Assembly (NCBI RefSeq): GCF_030547545.1
Contig: NZ_JAUOQE010000014.1
Span: forward strand, 1 to 64,000
From: Amphritea sp. 1_MG-2023
GTDB taxonomy: Bacteria; Pseudomonadota; Gammaproteobacteria; Pseudomonadales; Balneatricaceae
DNA: 64,000 nt
Reading direction: 5' to 3'
Positions 54,357-64,000 of the stretch are shown piece by piece. Both the position numbers and the translations under genes were made by a program. Below the pieces are notes generated by a model. It was given only the letters and a program-made list of their open reading frames with translations, was not told the DNA's origin and did not search any database. The stretch's first letter is position 1; each line of letters opens with the position of its first letter.

Positions 54357-57300
54357 CTAAGCAGACTCTTTGACATGGCTTTGCAGTAGTGTGATTAAGT
54401 TCGCTTCAGACATGGGCTTCGCTAATAGGTAGCCCTGTATCATCGGTGCACCATGCTGACGTAAAATATCCAGTTGTTGCTGTGTTTCTACGCCCTCGAC
54501 GATGGTTTTTAAAGACAGAGAGTTAGCCAGTGACAGGATGCCTGATACGAGAGCTTGATCATCTTTATCGGTGGTGATGTCATCAATAAATGATTTATCA
54601 ATTTTTATCCGTTGTACAGGATACTTTTTTAGATAGCTGAGCGAAGAGTAGCCGGTACCAAAATCATCGATAGCGATATCGATGCCTTGAGCGACGATAC
54701 TATCGAGTTGATTATAGATTCGCTTCTGATCCATCATCAGTGCGCTTTCGGTAATCTCGACGATAATATTGGTACCGTTCAGCTGCTGGGTTGTCAGTTC
54801 GTGGCTTAATATATCCGCCACATTGCCTCTCAGAAATTGAGCACTGGAGATATTGATACTGACTTTAGGTATCGGCTTCGGCAGCTTGTCGCACATACTG
54901 TGCAGTCGTTTCGCAAACCGGCAGGCTTCACCGATGATCCATTCGCCTAGGCTGTGAATCAGTGCGGACTCTTCCGCCAGAGGAATAAATTCGAGTGGGT
55001 AGATAGTGCCTCTTTGCGGATGAGACCAGCGAATCAGTGCCTCAACCGACTCAATAGTGTGTCCATCAGTCGACCAAATAGGTTGATAGAGCAGGTAAAA
55101 CTCATGCTTTTCTAACGCTTTATAAATATTCTGCTCAAGTAGACTACGCTTGATCGAATCGTCATTCATATCCTGATTAAAGAATTCGCGCGTGTTGCGC
55201 CCAGATTCTTTGGCTTTATACATCGCGTTATCGGCATTTATGACTAACTTTTCGCTATGACTGCCATTGTCGGGATAGATCGCGATACCGATACTGGAGG
55301 ATATATAGGCTTCGTGCTCATCAAGCAGATAGGAACGACTCAGAGTGCTGAGTATTTTGTCGGCGATCATTTCAATGGTGGCGAGCTTGTCTATTTCGGG
55401 CACGATAACCGCAAATTCATCGCCACCGAGTCGAGCAACGGTATCGCTCTTGCGCACACAGGCCTGCAAACGTTCGGAGACCTGTTTGAGTAATAAATCA
55501 CCGGCGTAGTGGCCAAAGGTGTCATTCACATATTTAAATCGATCGAGATCGATATACAGCAGTGCCACCCTTGTCTGACTGCGTTCTGAACAGGCGATGG
55601 CTTGCTGCAGACGGTCTTCAAATAGATTTCTGTTAGGCAGTTCTGTGAGAGCATCGTAGTTAGCTTGATGGATGATCACGGCTTCACTGTGTTTACGCTT
55701 GGTAATATCGCTAAATAGAGCGACATAGCCCTCAAGCTGTCCTTGTGGGTCAAAGCGAGAGGAAATCACCACCCATTGCGGGTAGAGTTCGCCATTTTTG
55801 CGGCGATTCCATATTTCACCTTCCCATGAATGTTTCTCTTCCAGCTCGCTGTAGATGATTTGATAAAAGCTAGCTGAATGTTTGCCTGACTTGAGCAGAG
55901 TGGGGGTTTTACCGAGGACTTCAGATTGTTGATAGCCGGTAATTTTTTCAAATGAGGAGTTCACCATCTGAATCCGAGATTGCTGATCGGTTACCATGAT
56001 CGCTTCAGCGGCGGCACTAAAGACATCGGCGGCTAGTCTTAACTTTTCTTGGGCCAATTTTTCTTCAGTAATCGGCCGTTTGAGGGCTATAAAGTGACTG
56101 ATTTTGCCATCTTTATTGATCAACGGGCTGATGGAGGCCTGTTCCCAGTAGAGTGTGCCGTCTTTGCGTTTGTTGTGAAACTCGCCCGTCCAGGTTTTTC
56201 CATTCGTCAGTTGTTGCCACATGTCGACATATTGCTGCCGACTCATTTCGCCTGATTGGAGCAGGCGAGGGTTTTCGCCAATCGCTTCCTGACGGGTATA
56301 GCCGGTATTGATCTCGAAACTCTTATTGACATACTCAATGAGGCCGGCGGGATCGGTTATCGCAATGATGGTCGGGCTATGTTCGACAACTTCTGAGAGT
56401 AGATGTACTTCATCTTTCATTTGCAACGCTTTCTTGCTCAGTCGTACCACCAAGAAGGTGCCGAAAACAAGAAAGAGTGTGGCGATTAACAGTACCGCTA
56501 ATAAGCTACTTTTCTGTTTTAGCCACAGCATAAACGAATACTTGTGATCCGTGACAACCGCGACGGCTAAAGGGTATTTGGTTAATAATTCAACCGTGAT
56601 CGATGACTGAGGGAGTGGGCCAACATAGCGATGACTCTGCTTTTCATCGATGCCTTCCGTTAAGGCGGACTGCAGCAGCGGTATGATTTTTTCTCGCTGA
56701 GGACCGTAGAGGTCGGTCTGCAACAGGATATTGCCCTCGAAGTCGGTTAGATAAACACGGTCACGCTTTTTGAGGTGTAGCTCCTCAATATAGCGGTTGA
56801 AATAGTCGGGATTAAACGTGGCAATAATCAATAGTCGTTCGCCGTCGGGGGCGAGGGTTTCATAGCCGATAGGAATAAACTCTTGAATATCGCCCTCGGG
56901 AAAGTACCCCTTCTCAGGTAAGAAACGGCCGTTGAGAGGCGTGCCAATCATCAGGCCCAACGAATAGGGGCTACGTTTGGCATGATCAAAGCCAAGGATG
57001 TTGAGATTGATGTTATGAGTCAAACCTTCGTGAGTATCGATCAGGGTCTGATCGCCTTTTATCACCGCAATTTGACGTAACTGAGGTGCAAAGCGTAGTG
57101 CTTTGAGAGCTCTGTTACGTATTTTACTCACCTGTTCGGGGGTTAACTCGTTATCACGAAATTCATCTGAGAGAGAGGCGAGCGTGATTTCCAGTGCTTC
57201 TAAGGTGCGTGTGATGGTGCTTTCGATCATTTGCGCATGAAGTCCCGATCGTTTGTCCATCTCGGTAACACTCTGAGTGAAGCTGAACCAGAGAGTGGTA

Positions 57301-57383
57301 CCAATTAAGCTGATAGCACATAATAAGCCAACATAAAGCCACAATGAAAAAGAGGGGGGCTTTGCTTTGTAGTTTCCATGCAT
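54357..57383 (-). CDS. Membrane sensor with two PAS, GGDEF and EAL domains
   Basis: A 1008-residue protein. Helices near 13-34 and 305-327 bound a periplasmic sensor. PAS-PAC units lie at about 340-455 and 460-575. The GGDEF domain follows (RLGGDEFAVIV), with an intact I-site RKSD just upstream, and the EAL domain begins around 765 (SVEALIRWSHPQRG; EITESAL; DDFGTGYSSL; KIDKSFI). Both catalytic sites look complete, so it may make or break c-di-GMP depending on signal. It is divergent, by 110 bp, from an amino-acid-type binding protein, which may share its signal. Confidence 0.9.
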   Translation of the reverse strand: MHGNYKAKPPSFSLWLYVGLLCAISLIGTTLWFSFTQSVTEMDKRSGLHAQMIESTITRTLEALEITLASLSDEFRDNELTPEQVSKIRNRALKALRFAPQLRQIAVIKGDQTLIDTHEGLTHNINLNILGFDHAKRSPYSLGLMIGTPLNGRFLPEKGYFPEGDIQEFIPIGYETLAPDGERLLIIATFNPDYFNRYIEELHLKKRDRVYLTDFEGNILLQTDLYGPQREKIIPLLQSALTEGIDEKQSHRYVGPLPQSSITVELLTKYPLAVAVVTDHKYSFMLWLKQKSSLLAVLLIATLFLVFGTFLVVRLSKKALQMKDEVHLLSEVVEHSPTIIAITDPAGLIEYVNKSFEINTGYTRQEAIGENPRLLQSGEMSRQQYVDMWQQLTNGKTWTGEFHNKRKDGTLYWEQASISPLINKDGKISHFIALKRPITEEKLAQEKLRLAADVFSAAAEAIMVTDQQSRIQMVNSSFEKITGYQQSEVLGKTPTLLKSGKHSASFYQIIYSELEEKHSWEGEIWNRRKNGELYPQWVVISSRFDPQGQLEGYVALFSDITKRKHSEAVIIHQANYDALTELPNRNLFEDRLQQAIACSERSQTRVALLYIDLDRFKYVNDTFGHYAGDLLLKQVSERLQACVRKSDTVARLGGDEFAVIVPEIDKLATIEMIADKILSTLSRSYLLDEHEAYISSSIGIAIYPDNGSHSEKLVINADNAMYKAKESGRNTREFFNQDMNDDSIKRSLLEQNIYKALEKHEFYLLYQPIWSTDGHTIESVEALIRWSHPQRGTIYPLEFIPLAEESALIHSLGEWIIGEACRFAKRLHSMCDKLPKPIPKVSINISSAQFLRGNVADILSHELTTQQLNGTNIIVEITESALMMDQKRIYNQLDSIVAQGIDIAIDDFGTGYSSLSYLKKYPVQRIKIDKSFIDDITTDKDDQALVSGILSLANSLSLKTIVEGVETQQQLDILRQHGAPMIQGYLLAKPMSEANLITLLQSHVKESA

Positions 57384-57492
57384 ATCATTACAACTTAGAT
57401 CAAAGAAGTGGCATAAACTGGACTATAGTCCACCGCGTTATTGTACCCTAGAACTTATTTGATATCAGATTGCCTTGTAGGATGTAACACTC

Positions 57493-58290
57493 ATGATGAA
57501 TAAAACGTGCATTTCTTTGTTTTTAATCAGTTGTTTAATGTTTACCGCTGATAATACACTGGCGAGTGAGCGATCTGAGAAAATTATTTCAGCCGGTGAA
57601 ATTAAAGTCTGTATCTGGCCGGATTATTTTGCCATCAGCTATCGAAACCCGCGTACCGGTGAGTTGGAGGGGATTGATATTGATATGGCGCATGCGTTGG
57701 CGAATAGGTTGGGGGTTAAGCTGACGTTTGTGCCAAGTTCTTTTTCGAAGCTGATCGATAATATGAGTAACAATGCCTGTGATATCGCTATGCATGCCAT
57801 TGGTGTGCGCCATAATCGCAAGCCTTTTATGGAGTTTTCGCAGCCTTATCTCGCCAGTGGTATCTACGCGGTGGCGACCAAACATAATACCCGTGTGCGC
57901 AGCTGGCATGATATCGATCAACCCGGTGTGGTGGTTGTAGTGCAAAAAGGGACTTACATGGAGCCAGTGGTTAAAGCGAAGTTTAAAAATGCTGATATCA
58001 CCGTTGTCGATAGTTTTAAAGCCCGCGAACAGGAGGTGTTGAGTGGTCGAGCGGATGTCTTTATGGGCGATTATCCTTACGGTAAGCGGATGGTTGAGTT
58101 GACCAAGTGGGCCGCACTGTTAGCACCGGATAAGCCTTTTGCTAAAACCGATTATGCTTATGCCGTGCCGAAAGGCGAGGTAGATTGGTTGCACGAGGTC
58201 GATGCATTTCTAGAGGAGATGAAAGCCTCTGGGATGCTGCGCAAATATGCACAAAAAAATGGTCTAACTGAGATACTCGTAACCGACTAA
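57493..58290 (+). CDS. Amino-acid-type periplasmic binding protein (SBP family 3)
   Basis: A 265-residue secreted protein: signal peptide MMNKTCISLFLISCLMFTAD, cleaved near LAS-E. VCIWPDYFAISYRNP, ELEGIDIDMAHALANRLGVK and DIAMHAIGVRHNRKPFMEFSQPY are family-3 landmarks. No permease or ATPase genes adjoin. It is divergent from the PAS-GGDEF-EAL gene, so a role as sensory ligand-carrier is possible. It ends at a shared terminator with the efflux operon. Confidence 0.82.
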   Translation: MMNKTCISLFLISCLMFTADNTLASERSEKIISAGEIKVCIWPDYFAISYRNPRTGELEGIDIDMAHALANRLGVKLTFVPSSFSKLIDNMSNNACDIAMHAIGVRHNRKPFMEFSQPYLASGIYAVATKHNTRVRSWHDIDQPGVVVVVQKGTYMEPVVKAKFKNADITVVDSFKAREQEVLSGRADVFMGDYPYGKRMVELTKWAALLAPDKPFAKTDYAYAVPKGEVDWLHEVDAFLEEMKASGMLRKYAQKNGLTEILVTD

Positions 58291-58343
58291 CGCCCGTCAT
58301 TGATGCATCGCTAAAGGCGCATCAACGGAGGCTGCGAGCAAAC

Positions 58344-58378
58344 TAAACAGGCGGATACCGAGACTATCCGCCTGTTTA
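58344..58378. terminator. Bidirectional terminator
   Basis: TAAACAGGCGGATA and TATCCGCCTGTTTA form a perfect 14-bp stem with a 7-base loop between the convergent binding-protein gene and efflux operon. Confidence 0.88.
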
Positions 58379-58395
58379 TGCTGTAACTAAGAGGC

Positions 58396-59703
58396 TTATT
58401 CTGCCTTCATCCACTGATCAAGACCGATGATATCTTCTGGGCTGAGTGTGCCGATCTGTTGCTTAAAGTTGAACAGGTTTGCGACATAATCAAACCGAGC
58501 ATCGGCATAATCACGCTGAGCCGAATACAGCTGTTGCTCGGCTTGTAATACATCGACGACATTTCGTGTGCCCACATTAAAGCCTTCCTCTGTGGCTTTC
58601 AATGCCGTTTCACTGGACAGAATACTCTGCTTGCGAGCGGCGACACTCAATACATTGGTTTGTAGATTGCGCAGCAGATTGCGCGTTTCGAGGATCACCT
58701 CTCGTAGGGCATCATCCTGATTATATTGTGCTTCGGTAAAACCATATTCGGCTTGACGACTCTGAGAACTCGTTGCGCCCCCCGAGAAGATCGGCATTGA
58801 TAGGGTTAAGCCGATTTGATTGGTTTCCGAATGATCATTAGAGGAGTACGAGCCACTGTCCTTATCATGGCTGGCCGTTAACGACAGTGTCGGAAGGTGT
58901 CCGCTGCGGGCTGCTTGAGATTGACGACGCGCGGCTTCAGTATTGGCCTGCGCGATTTGTAACGCGAGATTACCGGCGCGGGCTTTATCGATCCAAGCTT
59001 GAGGCTCTATCGGGCTGATATTCTCAACCGGATAGTCCTTCGCTAGAGGATCAATGTTGCCGACAGCTTGCCCAGTGAGTCGGGCCAGTGCTTGGAAGGT
59101 GTTATCGAGATCGCCCTCCGCTAAGATTCTGGCTACTTTGGCGTTATCGTATGATGCTTGCGCTTCCTGAACATCGGTAATGGCGATCAGGCCGACCTCA
59201 AATTGCGCATTAACCTGATCGAGACGACGTTTAATGGCGCGCTCTTGTGCTTGCGATGTTTGCAATGCGGTCTGCGCGCGTAATACGCTCAGGTAGCTAT
59301 TAACCACCCGTAGAATTAAGCTCTGTTGTGCTTGCCCAAACTGTAATGCGGCGGCCTCAGATTGAGCGATACCCTGTTGATAGGTAAACCATGCGGCGGC
59401 AGAAAACAGCGGCTGACTCAGGCTGACGGTATAGCCGTGATTGTGGTAATTCTCGTTATAGCTCGTCGAGTCATAATCTATCCAGGTGGTGTTACCCGTT
59501 AACGAGATAGTGGGTAATAGTCCGGCACGGCCTTGAGGCAAAGCTTCTTGACCTGCTAGGGAGGCCGCTTCGGCTGCTTTTAGCTGTGGGTCTTGAGCCA
59601 GTGCCTGCTGATAAATATCCATCAGGGCGCCGGCATTAACGTGCGGCGTGATGAGGGCGCAGCTGATGGCTGTGGCCAAAATAGTACGTTGGATGACTTT
59701 CAC
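58396..59703 (-). CDS. TolC-family outer-membrane efflux channel
   Basis: A 435-residue outer-membrane factor. Residues 1-24 are a signal peptide (HVNAGALMDI junction). The two duplicated OEP repeats are visible, with LRAQTALQTSQAQERAIKRR and the mirrored NVLSVAARKQSILSSETALK coiled-coil helices, plus RNVVDVLQAEQQLYSAQRDY. Its start overlaps the pump stop (ATGA). Last gene of the tetR-adaptor-pump-channel operon. Confidence 0.92.
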   Translation of the reverse strand: MKVIQRTILATAISCALITPHVNAGALMDIYQQALAQDPQLKAAEAASLAGQEALPQGRAGLLPTISLTGNTTWIDYDSTSYNENYHNHGYTVSLSQPLFSAAAWFTYQQGIAQSEAAALQFGQAQQSLILRVVNSYLSVLRAQTALQTSQAQERAIKRRLDQVNAQFEVGLIAITDVQEAQASYDNAKVARILAEGDLDNTFQALARLTGQAVGNIDPLAKDYPVENISPIEPQAWIDKARAGNLALQIAQANTEAARRQSQAARSGHLPTLSLTASHDKDSGSYSSNDHSETNQIGLTLSMPIFSGGATSSQSRQAEYGFTEAQYNQDDALREVILETRNLLRNLQTNVLSVAARKQSILSSETALKATEEGFNVGTRNVVDVLQAEQQLYSAQRDYADARFDYVANLFNFKQQIGTLSPEDIIGLDQWMKAE

Positions 59704-62700
59704 TGCTGTGATCCTTGTTCCATGAGATTAATATCCGGCTCTACCGCTTGGTACAGACGCCGGCCTAAATAACTGTATACCGTTGGCACAATAAATAAGG
59801 TTAGCAGGGTGCCAAAGGTCAAACCTCCGACAATGACCCAGCCAATTTGTTGTCGACTTTCTGCGCCAGCACCGAAGGCGATGGCCAGCGGAATTGTGCC
59901 GAGTACCATGGCGCCGGTGGTCATCAGAATAGGGCGTAAGCGCATGGTCGCGGATTCAATAATAGCGGCTTGCAGATCACGGCCTTGATCTTGAAGCTGA
60001 TTGGCAAACTCGACGATTAGAATACCATGTTTTGTAATCAGACCAATGAGCGTTATTAAGCCGATTTGACTATAAATGTTAAGACTGCCGCCGGTGAAGT
60101 AGAGGGCTGAAAGACCACCAAACAGGGCAGGTGGTACGGATAACATTATAATCATCGGATTGCGGAAGCTCTCAAACTGTGCGGCTAGTACTAAAAAGGT
60201 GAAAACCAGTGCCAACACGGCCGTGATCATCAGGCCGCTACCCGATTCTTTGAACTCTCGAGATTGGCCGCCGTAGTCATAGAGGGTTTCTGGACTAATA
60301 TCGGCCATCTGCTGTTCGATAAAGGCGAGCGCTTCGCCGACACTGTAACCCGGCGCTAAAATGGCTTGGAATTTAACCGCTTTCATCTTATCAAAGTGGT
60401 TTAATTCTGTCGGTGCTACACTTTCGTTAATATCAACGACAGAGCTGAGTTGCACCATCTGATTGTCATTGGTGCGTAAATAGAGGTTACTCAAATCACT
60501 CGGGTTGCGACGTAAAGAGGGCTCTACTTGCAGAATGACATCATATTGCTCACCATCTTTTTTAAAGCGAGTGACGTTACGGCTCGCCATGTAGGTTTCA
60601 ATACTACGGCCGATCATGTTGATATCTAGCCCCATTTCAGAGGCTTTATCGCGGTTAACTGTCAATGAGAGTTCCGGTTTATTCAGCTTGAGATCAATAT
60701 CGGGCTGAACAAATCCAGGGTTGTCTAAGATGCGTGCCATTAGTTGATCAGAAATGGTTTTAAGCTCAGCGAAATCGGTATTTGATTTGATGATGAACTC
60801 TACTGGCCGAGAGATAAAGCTTTGTCCTAGCGATGGCGGGTTCATGGCAAATGACATGGTGCCGGTGATACCACCGAATAGTTGCGGGGTTAATTCGGCA
60901 ACGATACTTTGCTGTTTTTGGCTTCGCTCATCCCAAGGCTTGAGGCCTAAGAAAGACATCGAATTGGTATCGGCGGGAAAGCCAACAATAGTGAAGAAGC
61001 GATCGGCTGAATCTTGTTTAGCTAAGACCTCCTCGACTTGCTTGGCATAGCGATCAACGTAATCGACGGAGGCTCCATCGGGTGATATGGACATCGCCAG
61101 AATGGTACCGCGATCTTCCACCGGCGCCAGTTCTTGAGGCAACTGAGTGAACAGAAAGCCCGCTCCGCCGAGACTGCCCAGCATAATAATCACCGCCAAT
61201 AGACGCGACCTGAGGACCTTTTTCAAGAGTGCCTGATAGCCATTGGTTAAGCTGAGTATCCAACCTTCAATTAAGTTAAAGATATAGCTGTGACGCTTCT
61301 CATGATGGAGTAAGCGAGAGCACATCATAGGTGAGAGTGATAGTGCCACAAAGCCAGAAACCAGTACGCCGCCTGCCAGTGTTAATGCAAACTCGGTAAA
61401 TAGTTTGCCGGTTCGGCCGGGGGTAAAGGCAACTGGGGCAAACACGGCCACCAAAGTGAGTGTGGTCGCAATAACCGCAAAGCCGATCTCTTTACTCCCT
61501 TTAAACGCGGCCTGAATCGGCGATAAGCCTTCCTCAACGTGGCGATAGATATTCTCGAGCATCACGATCGCATCATCGACAACCAAGCCGATGGCTAATA
61601 CCATCGCCAGCAGGGTCAGGGTGTTGATACTGAAACCCATCATCAGCATCAGCGCGAAGCCACCGATCAGCGATAACGGAATGGTGATGACCGGAATCAG
61701 TGTTGCTCGAAGGTTGCGCAGGAAGAAAAAGATGACCGCGATAACCAGTATGCTGGCTTCAAAGATCGTTTGAAATACCGACTTGATTGACTCGGATATA
61801 AAGATTGAAGAATCATAGGCAATTTCAATATTAACGCCCTCAGGCAGGGCTGCTTTGATTTGTGGTAGGCGTTCTTGAATACCACTAGAGACATCAAGAG
61901 GGTTAGACGTCGATTGTTTTACCACCCCTAGTGCCACCGCTGATTTGCCTTTAAAACGCGATTTTTTACGCTCATCTGCCGGTGCAATTTCTACGCGTGC
62001 GACATCTTTAATACGGACTGGGTAGCCATTTTCGTTACGGATAATAATGTCTTCGAATTGCTCAATGCTATTCAAATCCGTTTGTGACAATACACTGAAT
62101 TCGCGCTGATTGCTTTCGATACGGCCCGCTGGAATTTCGACGTTTTGATTGCTCAGAGCCGCTTCGATATCTTGGGGAATAATTTGATAAGCCGCCATTC
62201 GGGCCGGATCAAGCCAGATACGCATGGCAAAACGACGATCACCAAACAGCATGACGTTGGCCACCCCGTTGACCGTTTGTAGCGGGTCTTTAACCATGCG
62301 ATCGGCAATCTCTGAAATCTCCATCATCGAGTGATTATCAGAAGAAAGTGCCAGCCAAAACACCGGTTGAGCATCGGCTTCGGTTTTGGCGGTGATCGGC
62401 TCATCAACATCATCCGGTAGATTACCGCGCACGCGGCCAACTCGGTCGCGAACATCACTGGCCGCATTATCGGGGTCTCGACTGAGTTTAAATGTAACGG
62501 TGATCTGGCTCTTTTCCGAACGGCTAACCGAGCTAATATAATCGATGCCCTCGATACCGGAGAGAGAGTCCTCGATAATTTGAGTCACTTGTGTCTCGAT
62601 AATGGAGGCGCTGGCACCGGGATAGCTGGTTTCAACCGTGACCACGGGAACATCTATTTTAGGGTATTCTCGTACCGTCAGGCGTTCATATGAGACTGCG

Positions 62701-62774
62701 CCGATGAGCAAAATTAGCAAGCTCATGACGGTCGCCAATACGGGCCGTTTGATACTTATATCAGACAGTATCAT
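59700..62774 (-). CDS. RND multidrug efflux pump inner-membrane subunit (HAE1 family)
   Basis: A 1024-residue resistance-nodulation-division pump with 12 membrane helices and two large periplasmic loops. GLVVDDAIVMLENI in TM4 carries the two proton-relay aspartates. GVANVMLFGDRRFAMRIWLD and the TLIGLITKHGILIVEFANQLQD motif in the second half are family signatures. It lies two bases after the adaptor gene and overlaps the channel gene by four bases, so a complete tripartite pump is co-translated. Confidence 0.94.
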   Translation of the reverse strand: MILSDISIKRPVLATVMSLLILLIGAVSYERLTVREYPKIDVPVVTVETSYPGASASIIETQVTQIIEDSLSGIEGIDYISSVSRSEKSQITVTFKLSRDPDNAASDVRDRVGRVRGNLPDDVDEPITAKTEADAQPVFWLALSSDNHSMMEISEIADRMVKDPLQTVNGVANVMLFGDRRFAMRIWLDPARMAAYQIIPQDIEAALSNQNVEIPAGRIESNQREFSVLSQTDLNSIEQFEDIIIRNENGYPVRIKDVARVEIAPADERKKSRFKGKSAVALGVVKQSTSNPLDVSSGIQERLPQIKAALPEGVNIEIAYDSSIFISESIKSVFQTIFEASILVIAVIFFFLRNLRATLIPVITIPLSLIGGFALMLMMGFSINTLTLLAMVLAIGLVVDDAIVMLENIYRHVEEGLSPIQAAFKGSKEIGFAVIATTLTLVAVFAPVAFTPGRTGKLFTEFALTLAGGVLVSGFVALSLSPMMCSRLLHHEKRHSYIFNLIEGWILSLTNGYQALLKKVLRSRLLAVIIMLGSLGGAGFLFTQLPQELAPVEDRGTILAMSISPDGASVDYVDRYAKQVEEVLAKQDSADRFFTIVGFPADTNSMSFLGLKPWDERSQKQQSIVAELTPQLFGGITGTMSFAMNPPSLGQSFISRPVEFIIKSNTDFAELKTISDQLMARILDNPGFVQPDIDLKLNKPELSLTVNRDKASEMGLDINMIGRSIETYMASRNVTRFKKDGEQYDVILQVEPSLRRNPSDLSNLYLRTNDNQMVQLSSVVDINESVAPTELNHFDKMKAVKFQAILAPGYSVGEALAFIEQQMADISPETLYDYGGQSREFKESGSGLMITAVLALVFTFLVLAAQFESFRNPMIIMLSVPPALFGGLSALYFTGGSLNIYSQIGLITLIGLITKHGILIVEFANQLQDQGRDLQAAIIESATMRLRPILMTTGAMVLGTIPLAIAFGAGAESRQQIGWVIVGGLTFGTLLTLFIVPTVYSYLGRRLYQAVEPDINLMEQGSQQ

Positions 62775-62776
62775 GT

Positions 62777-63838
62777 TTAGGCTCCCGGCTGTGCAGTGGT
62801 GGGTTGAGCGTCTTTTGGTTCGCTGCCATCAACGAAAATAGGTGTCACCGGTGAGCCTGGGAATAACTTGAGTTGGCCTGCAGTGACAATGACTTGATCG
62901 ACATTTAAGCCTGAAGTGATGTTGACGGCGCCGTGACGACGGATACCTAACTCTACTTGCACCATATTGATTTTGTCATCTTCAACGGTCATGACAAAAA
63001 AGTCGTTGTTTTTGGGAATGATGGCTTCTTCAGGCACCATGATAGCGTTGGGATTGGTATGAGTCATAATCTGTATTCGAGCAAACAGTCCGGGCCGCAG
63101 GAGGTTATCACGGTTTTCAATCTTCGCTCGAATGGCAATATTGTGACTACGATCATTGATGCTCGGGGAGATCGCATAGATCGAGCCACTGAAGCTTTCG
63201 CCGGGCAGCGCATCGATTAATACCTTGATCGTTTGTCCCGTTTTTATGTTAGACAGTTGGTTTTCAGGCACATTGAAATCAACTTTCATGATATGCATAT
63301 CGGTGAGTTCAACCAGATCCTGACCGATATTGACGTAATCACCGGGGCTAAATTGACGTAATCCAAGCACACCATCAAAGGGAGCAGTGAGGGTCATCTT
63401 GTTTAAGCGGGTCTGAGCCACCGCCTGTTGCGCCTGATTCACTTGTAACTGCGCCAGCGAGGCGTCTTTATCTTGCTGTGAGCCGACACGTTTTTTGACC
63501 AGGCTATCTGCGCGTTGATAATCAATGCGGCTGAGATTGACCTTGGCTTTACTCTCTTGCAATTGAGCTTGGTAAAGTGAGGATTCAAGGACAATCAATT
63601 TAGCGCCGGCTTTAACCGATGTGCCTTCGGTAAACAGCACTTTTTCTATGGCACCGCTTTGTTCGGGGCGTAGAATAATGGATTCATTGGCCTTGAGTGA
63701 ACCAACTGCTTCGATCATATGCACCAAGGGTTCGGTTTTGACACGCACGACTTCAGCGGGCAAACCGGCTGCGTGAGCGATGGATGTCAGCGTTAGCGTC
63801 ACCCCCATGAGGAGGGGAAATATGTGATTAAGCTTCAT
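62777..63838 (-). CDS. RND periplasmic adaptor (membrane fusion protein)
   Basis: A 353-residue adaptor with signal peptide (MKLNHIFPLLMGVTLTLTSI, AHA-A). The lipoyl/barrel-sandwich halves are SIILRPEQSGAIEKVLFTEG and MTLTAPFDGVLGLRQFSPGD, separated by a helical hairpin. ATG 63838 is used; an upstream in-frame extension overlaps the regulator gene and lacks a signal. The start overlaps the regulator's stop by 11 bp. Confidence 0.92.
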   Translation of the reverse strand: MKLNHIFPLLMGVTLTLTSIAHAAGLPAEVVRVKTEPLVHMIEAVGSLKANESIILRPEQSGAIEKVLFTEGTSVKAGAKLIVLESSLYQAQLQESKAKVNLSRIDYQRADSLVKKRVGSQQDKDASLAQLQVNQAQQAVAQTRLNKMTLTAPFDGVLGLRQFSPGDYVNIGQDLVELTDMHIMKVDFNVPENQLSNIKTGQTIKVLIDALPGESFSGSIYAISPSINDRSHNIAIRAKIENRDNLLRPGLFARIQIMTHTNPNAIMVPEEAIIPKNNDFFVMTVEDDKINMVQVELGIRRHGAVNITSGLNVDQVIVTAGQLKLFPGSPVTPIFVDGSEPKDAQPTTAQPGA

Positions 63839-63998
63839 GATTAGATCTATCCTTGATTGTCGGAGTGATGGGTGGTGCAAAGAGTGAACAAAGCATATCG
63901 GCAACATCCACTAAAGGCTGAGTGGATGCCTCTACTTTAGTGCGTAGTAATGCTCCTTGCCAGCTATCCCAAAAAAGTTGTGCGAGGGCGCGGGCGGA
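63828..63998 (-). CDS. TetR-family regulator, C-terminal part
   Basis: This is my own reverse-strand reading from the window edge to TAA at 63828. The 56 residues visible (SARALAQLFWDSWQGALLRT, KVEASTQPLVDVADMLCSLF) match the last helix of TetR_C domains that cover efflux operons. The gene continues beyond 64000. It is co-directional with, and overlaps, the adaptor gene, so it probably autoregulates the pump operon. Confidence 0.8.
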   Translation of the reverse strand, partial: SARALAQLFWDSWQGALLRTKVEASTQPLVDVADMLCSLFAPPITPTIKDRSNHEA

Positions 63999-64000
63999 AA

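Overview
The window looks like a chromosomal segment of a marine, moderately halophilic gammaproteobacterium, probably of the Oceanospirillaceae type. Evidence: a complete ectoine/hydroxyectoine operon with its own aspartokinase, betaine/proline-type ABC transport, a full-length Aas phospholipid acyltransferase, and metG, trmA, dcd and apbC of gammaproteobacterial type. The genus is an inference. I saw no rRNA or tRNA gene and no CRISPR array.

Layout. 1-5.4 kb: a LuxR-type regulator whose 3' end is interrupted by a mobile-element end, divergent from a polyamine-catabolism set (class III aminotransferase, aldehyde dehydrogenase, PotF/SpuD-like binding protein). 5.5-7.2 kb: an MTHFR-family protein and a DUF1285 protein. 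7.6-25.8 kb: a catabolic accessory region. It holds two ProX-like binding proteins, one complete ProX-ProW-ProV transporter, two enolase-superfamily proteins resembling hydroxyproline-betaine epimerase, a third enolase-superfamily protein of mandelate-racemase type, a tautomerase, an SDR dehydrogenase, a two-subunit aconitase X (the family of cis-3-hydroxyproline dehydratase), three LysR regulators, and a beta-hydroxyacid dehydrogenase / class II aldolase / D-2-hydroxyacid dehydrogenase / EmrE-like exporter set. The most economical reading is uptake, epimerisation, dehydration and oxidation of a hydroxylated betaine or cyclic amino acid. No known pathway that I can name has exactly this gene set.

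26.4-30.2 kb: a three-gene cassette (free-standing CHASE2 membrane protein, small secreted protein, M48 metalloprotease lipoprotein). It is flanked by two direct copies of the 3' end of srkA plus a downstream hairpin. The outer copy encodes the same C-terminus with different codons, and the hairpins show a compensatory change. This looks like a 3'-end-targeted insertion that carries no recombinase.

30.2-47.6 kb is mostly core: srkA, a CYTH protein, metG, an HDOD protein, trmA, aas, a LysR regulator, a 163-bp MITE-like element, a diguanylate cyclase, apbC, dcd, two uncharacterised proteins and a MarR regulator. 47.9-52.8 kb: ectABCD-ask. 52.9-58.3 kb: mgtE, a PAS-GGDEF-EAL protein and a divergent amino-acid-type binding protein. 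58.4-64 kb: an RND efflux operon (tetR end, adaptor, pump, TolC-type channel).

Together the window joins osmolyte synthesis (ectoine), osmolyte uptake and probable breakdown (betaine island), polyamine use, c-di-GMP signalling and drug efflux. Mobile-element traces sit at the luxR end, at about 10 kb, at 41.4 kb and around the CHASE2 cassette.
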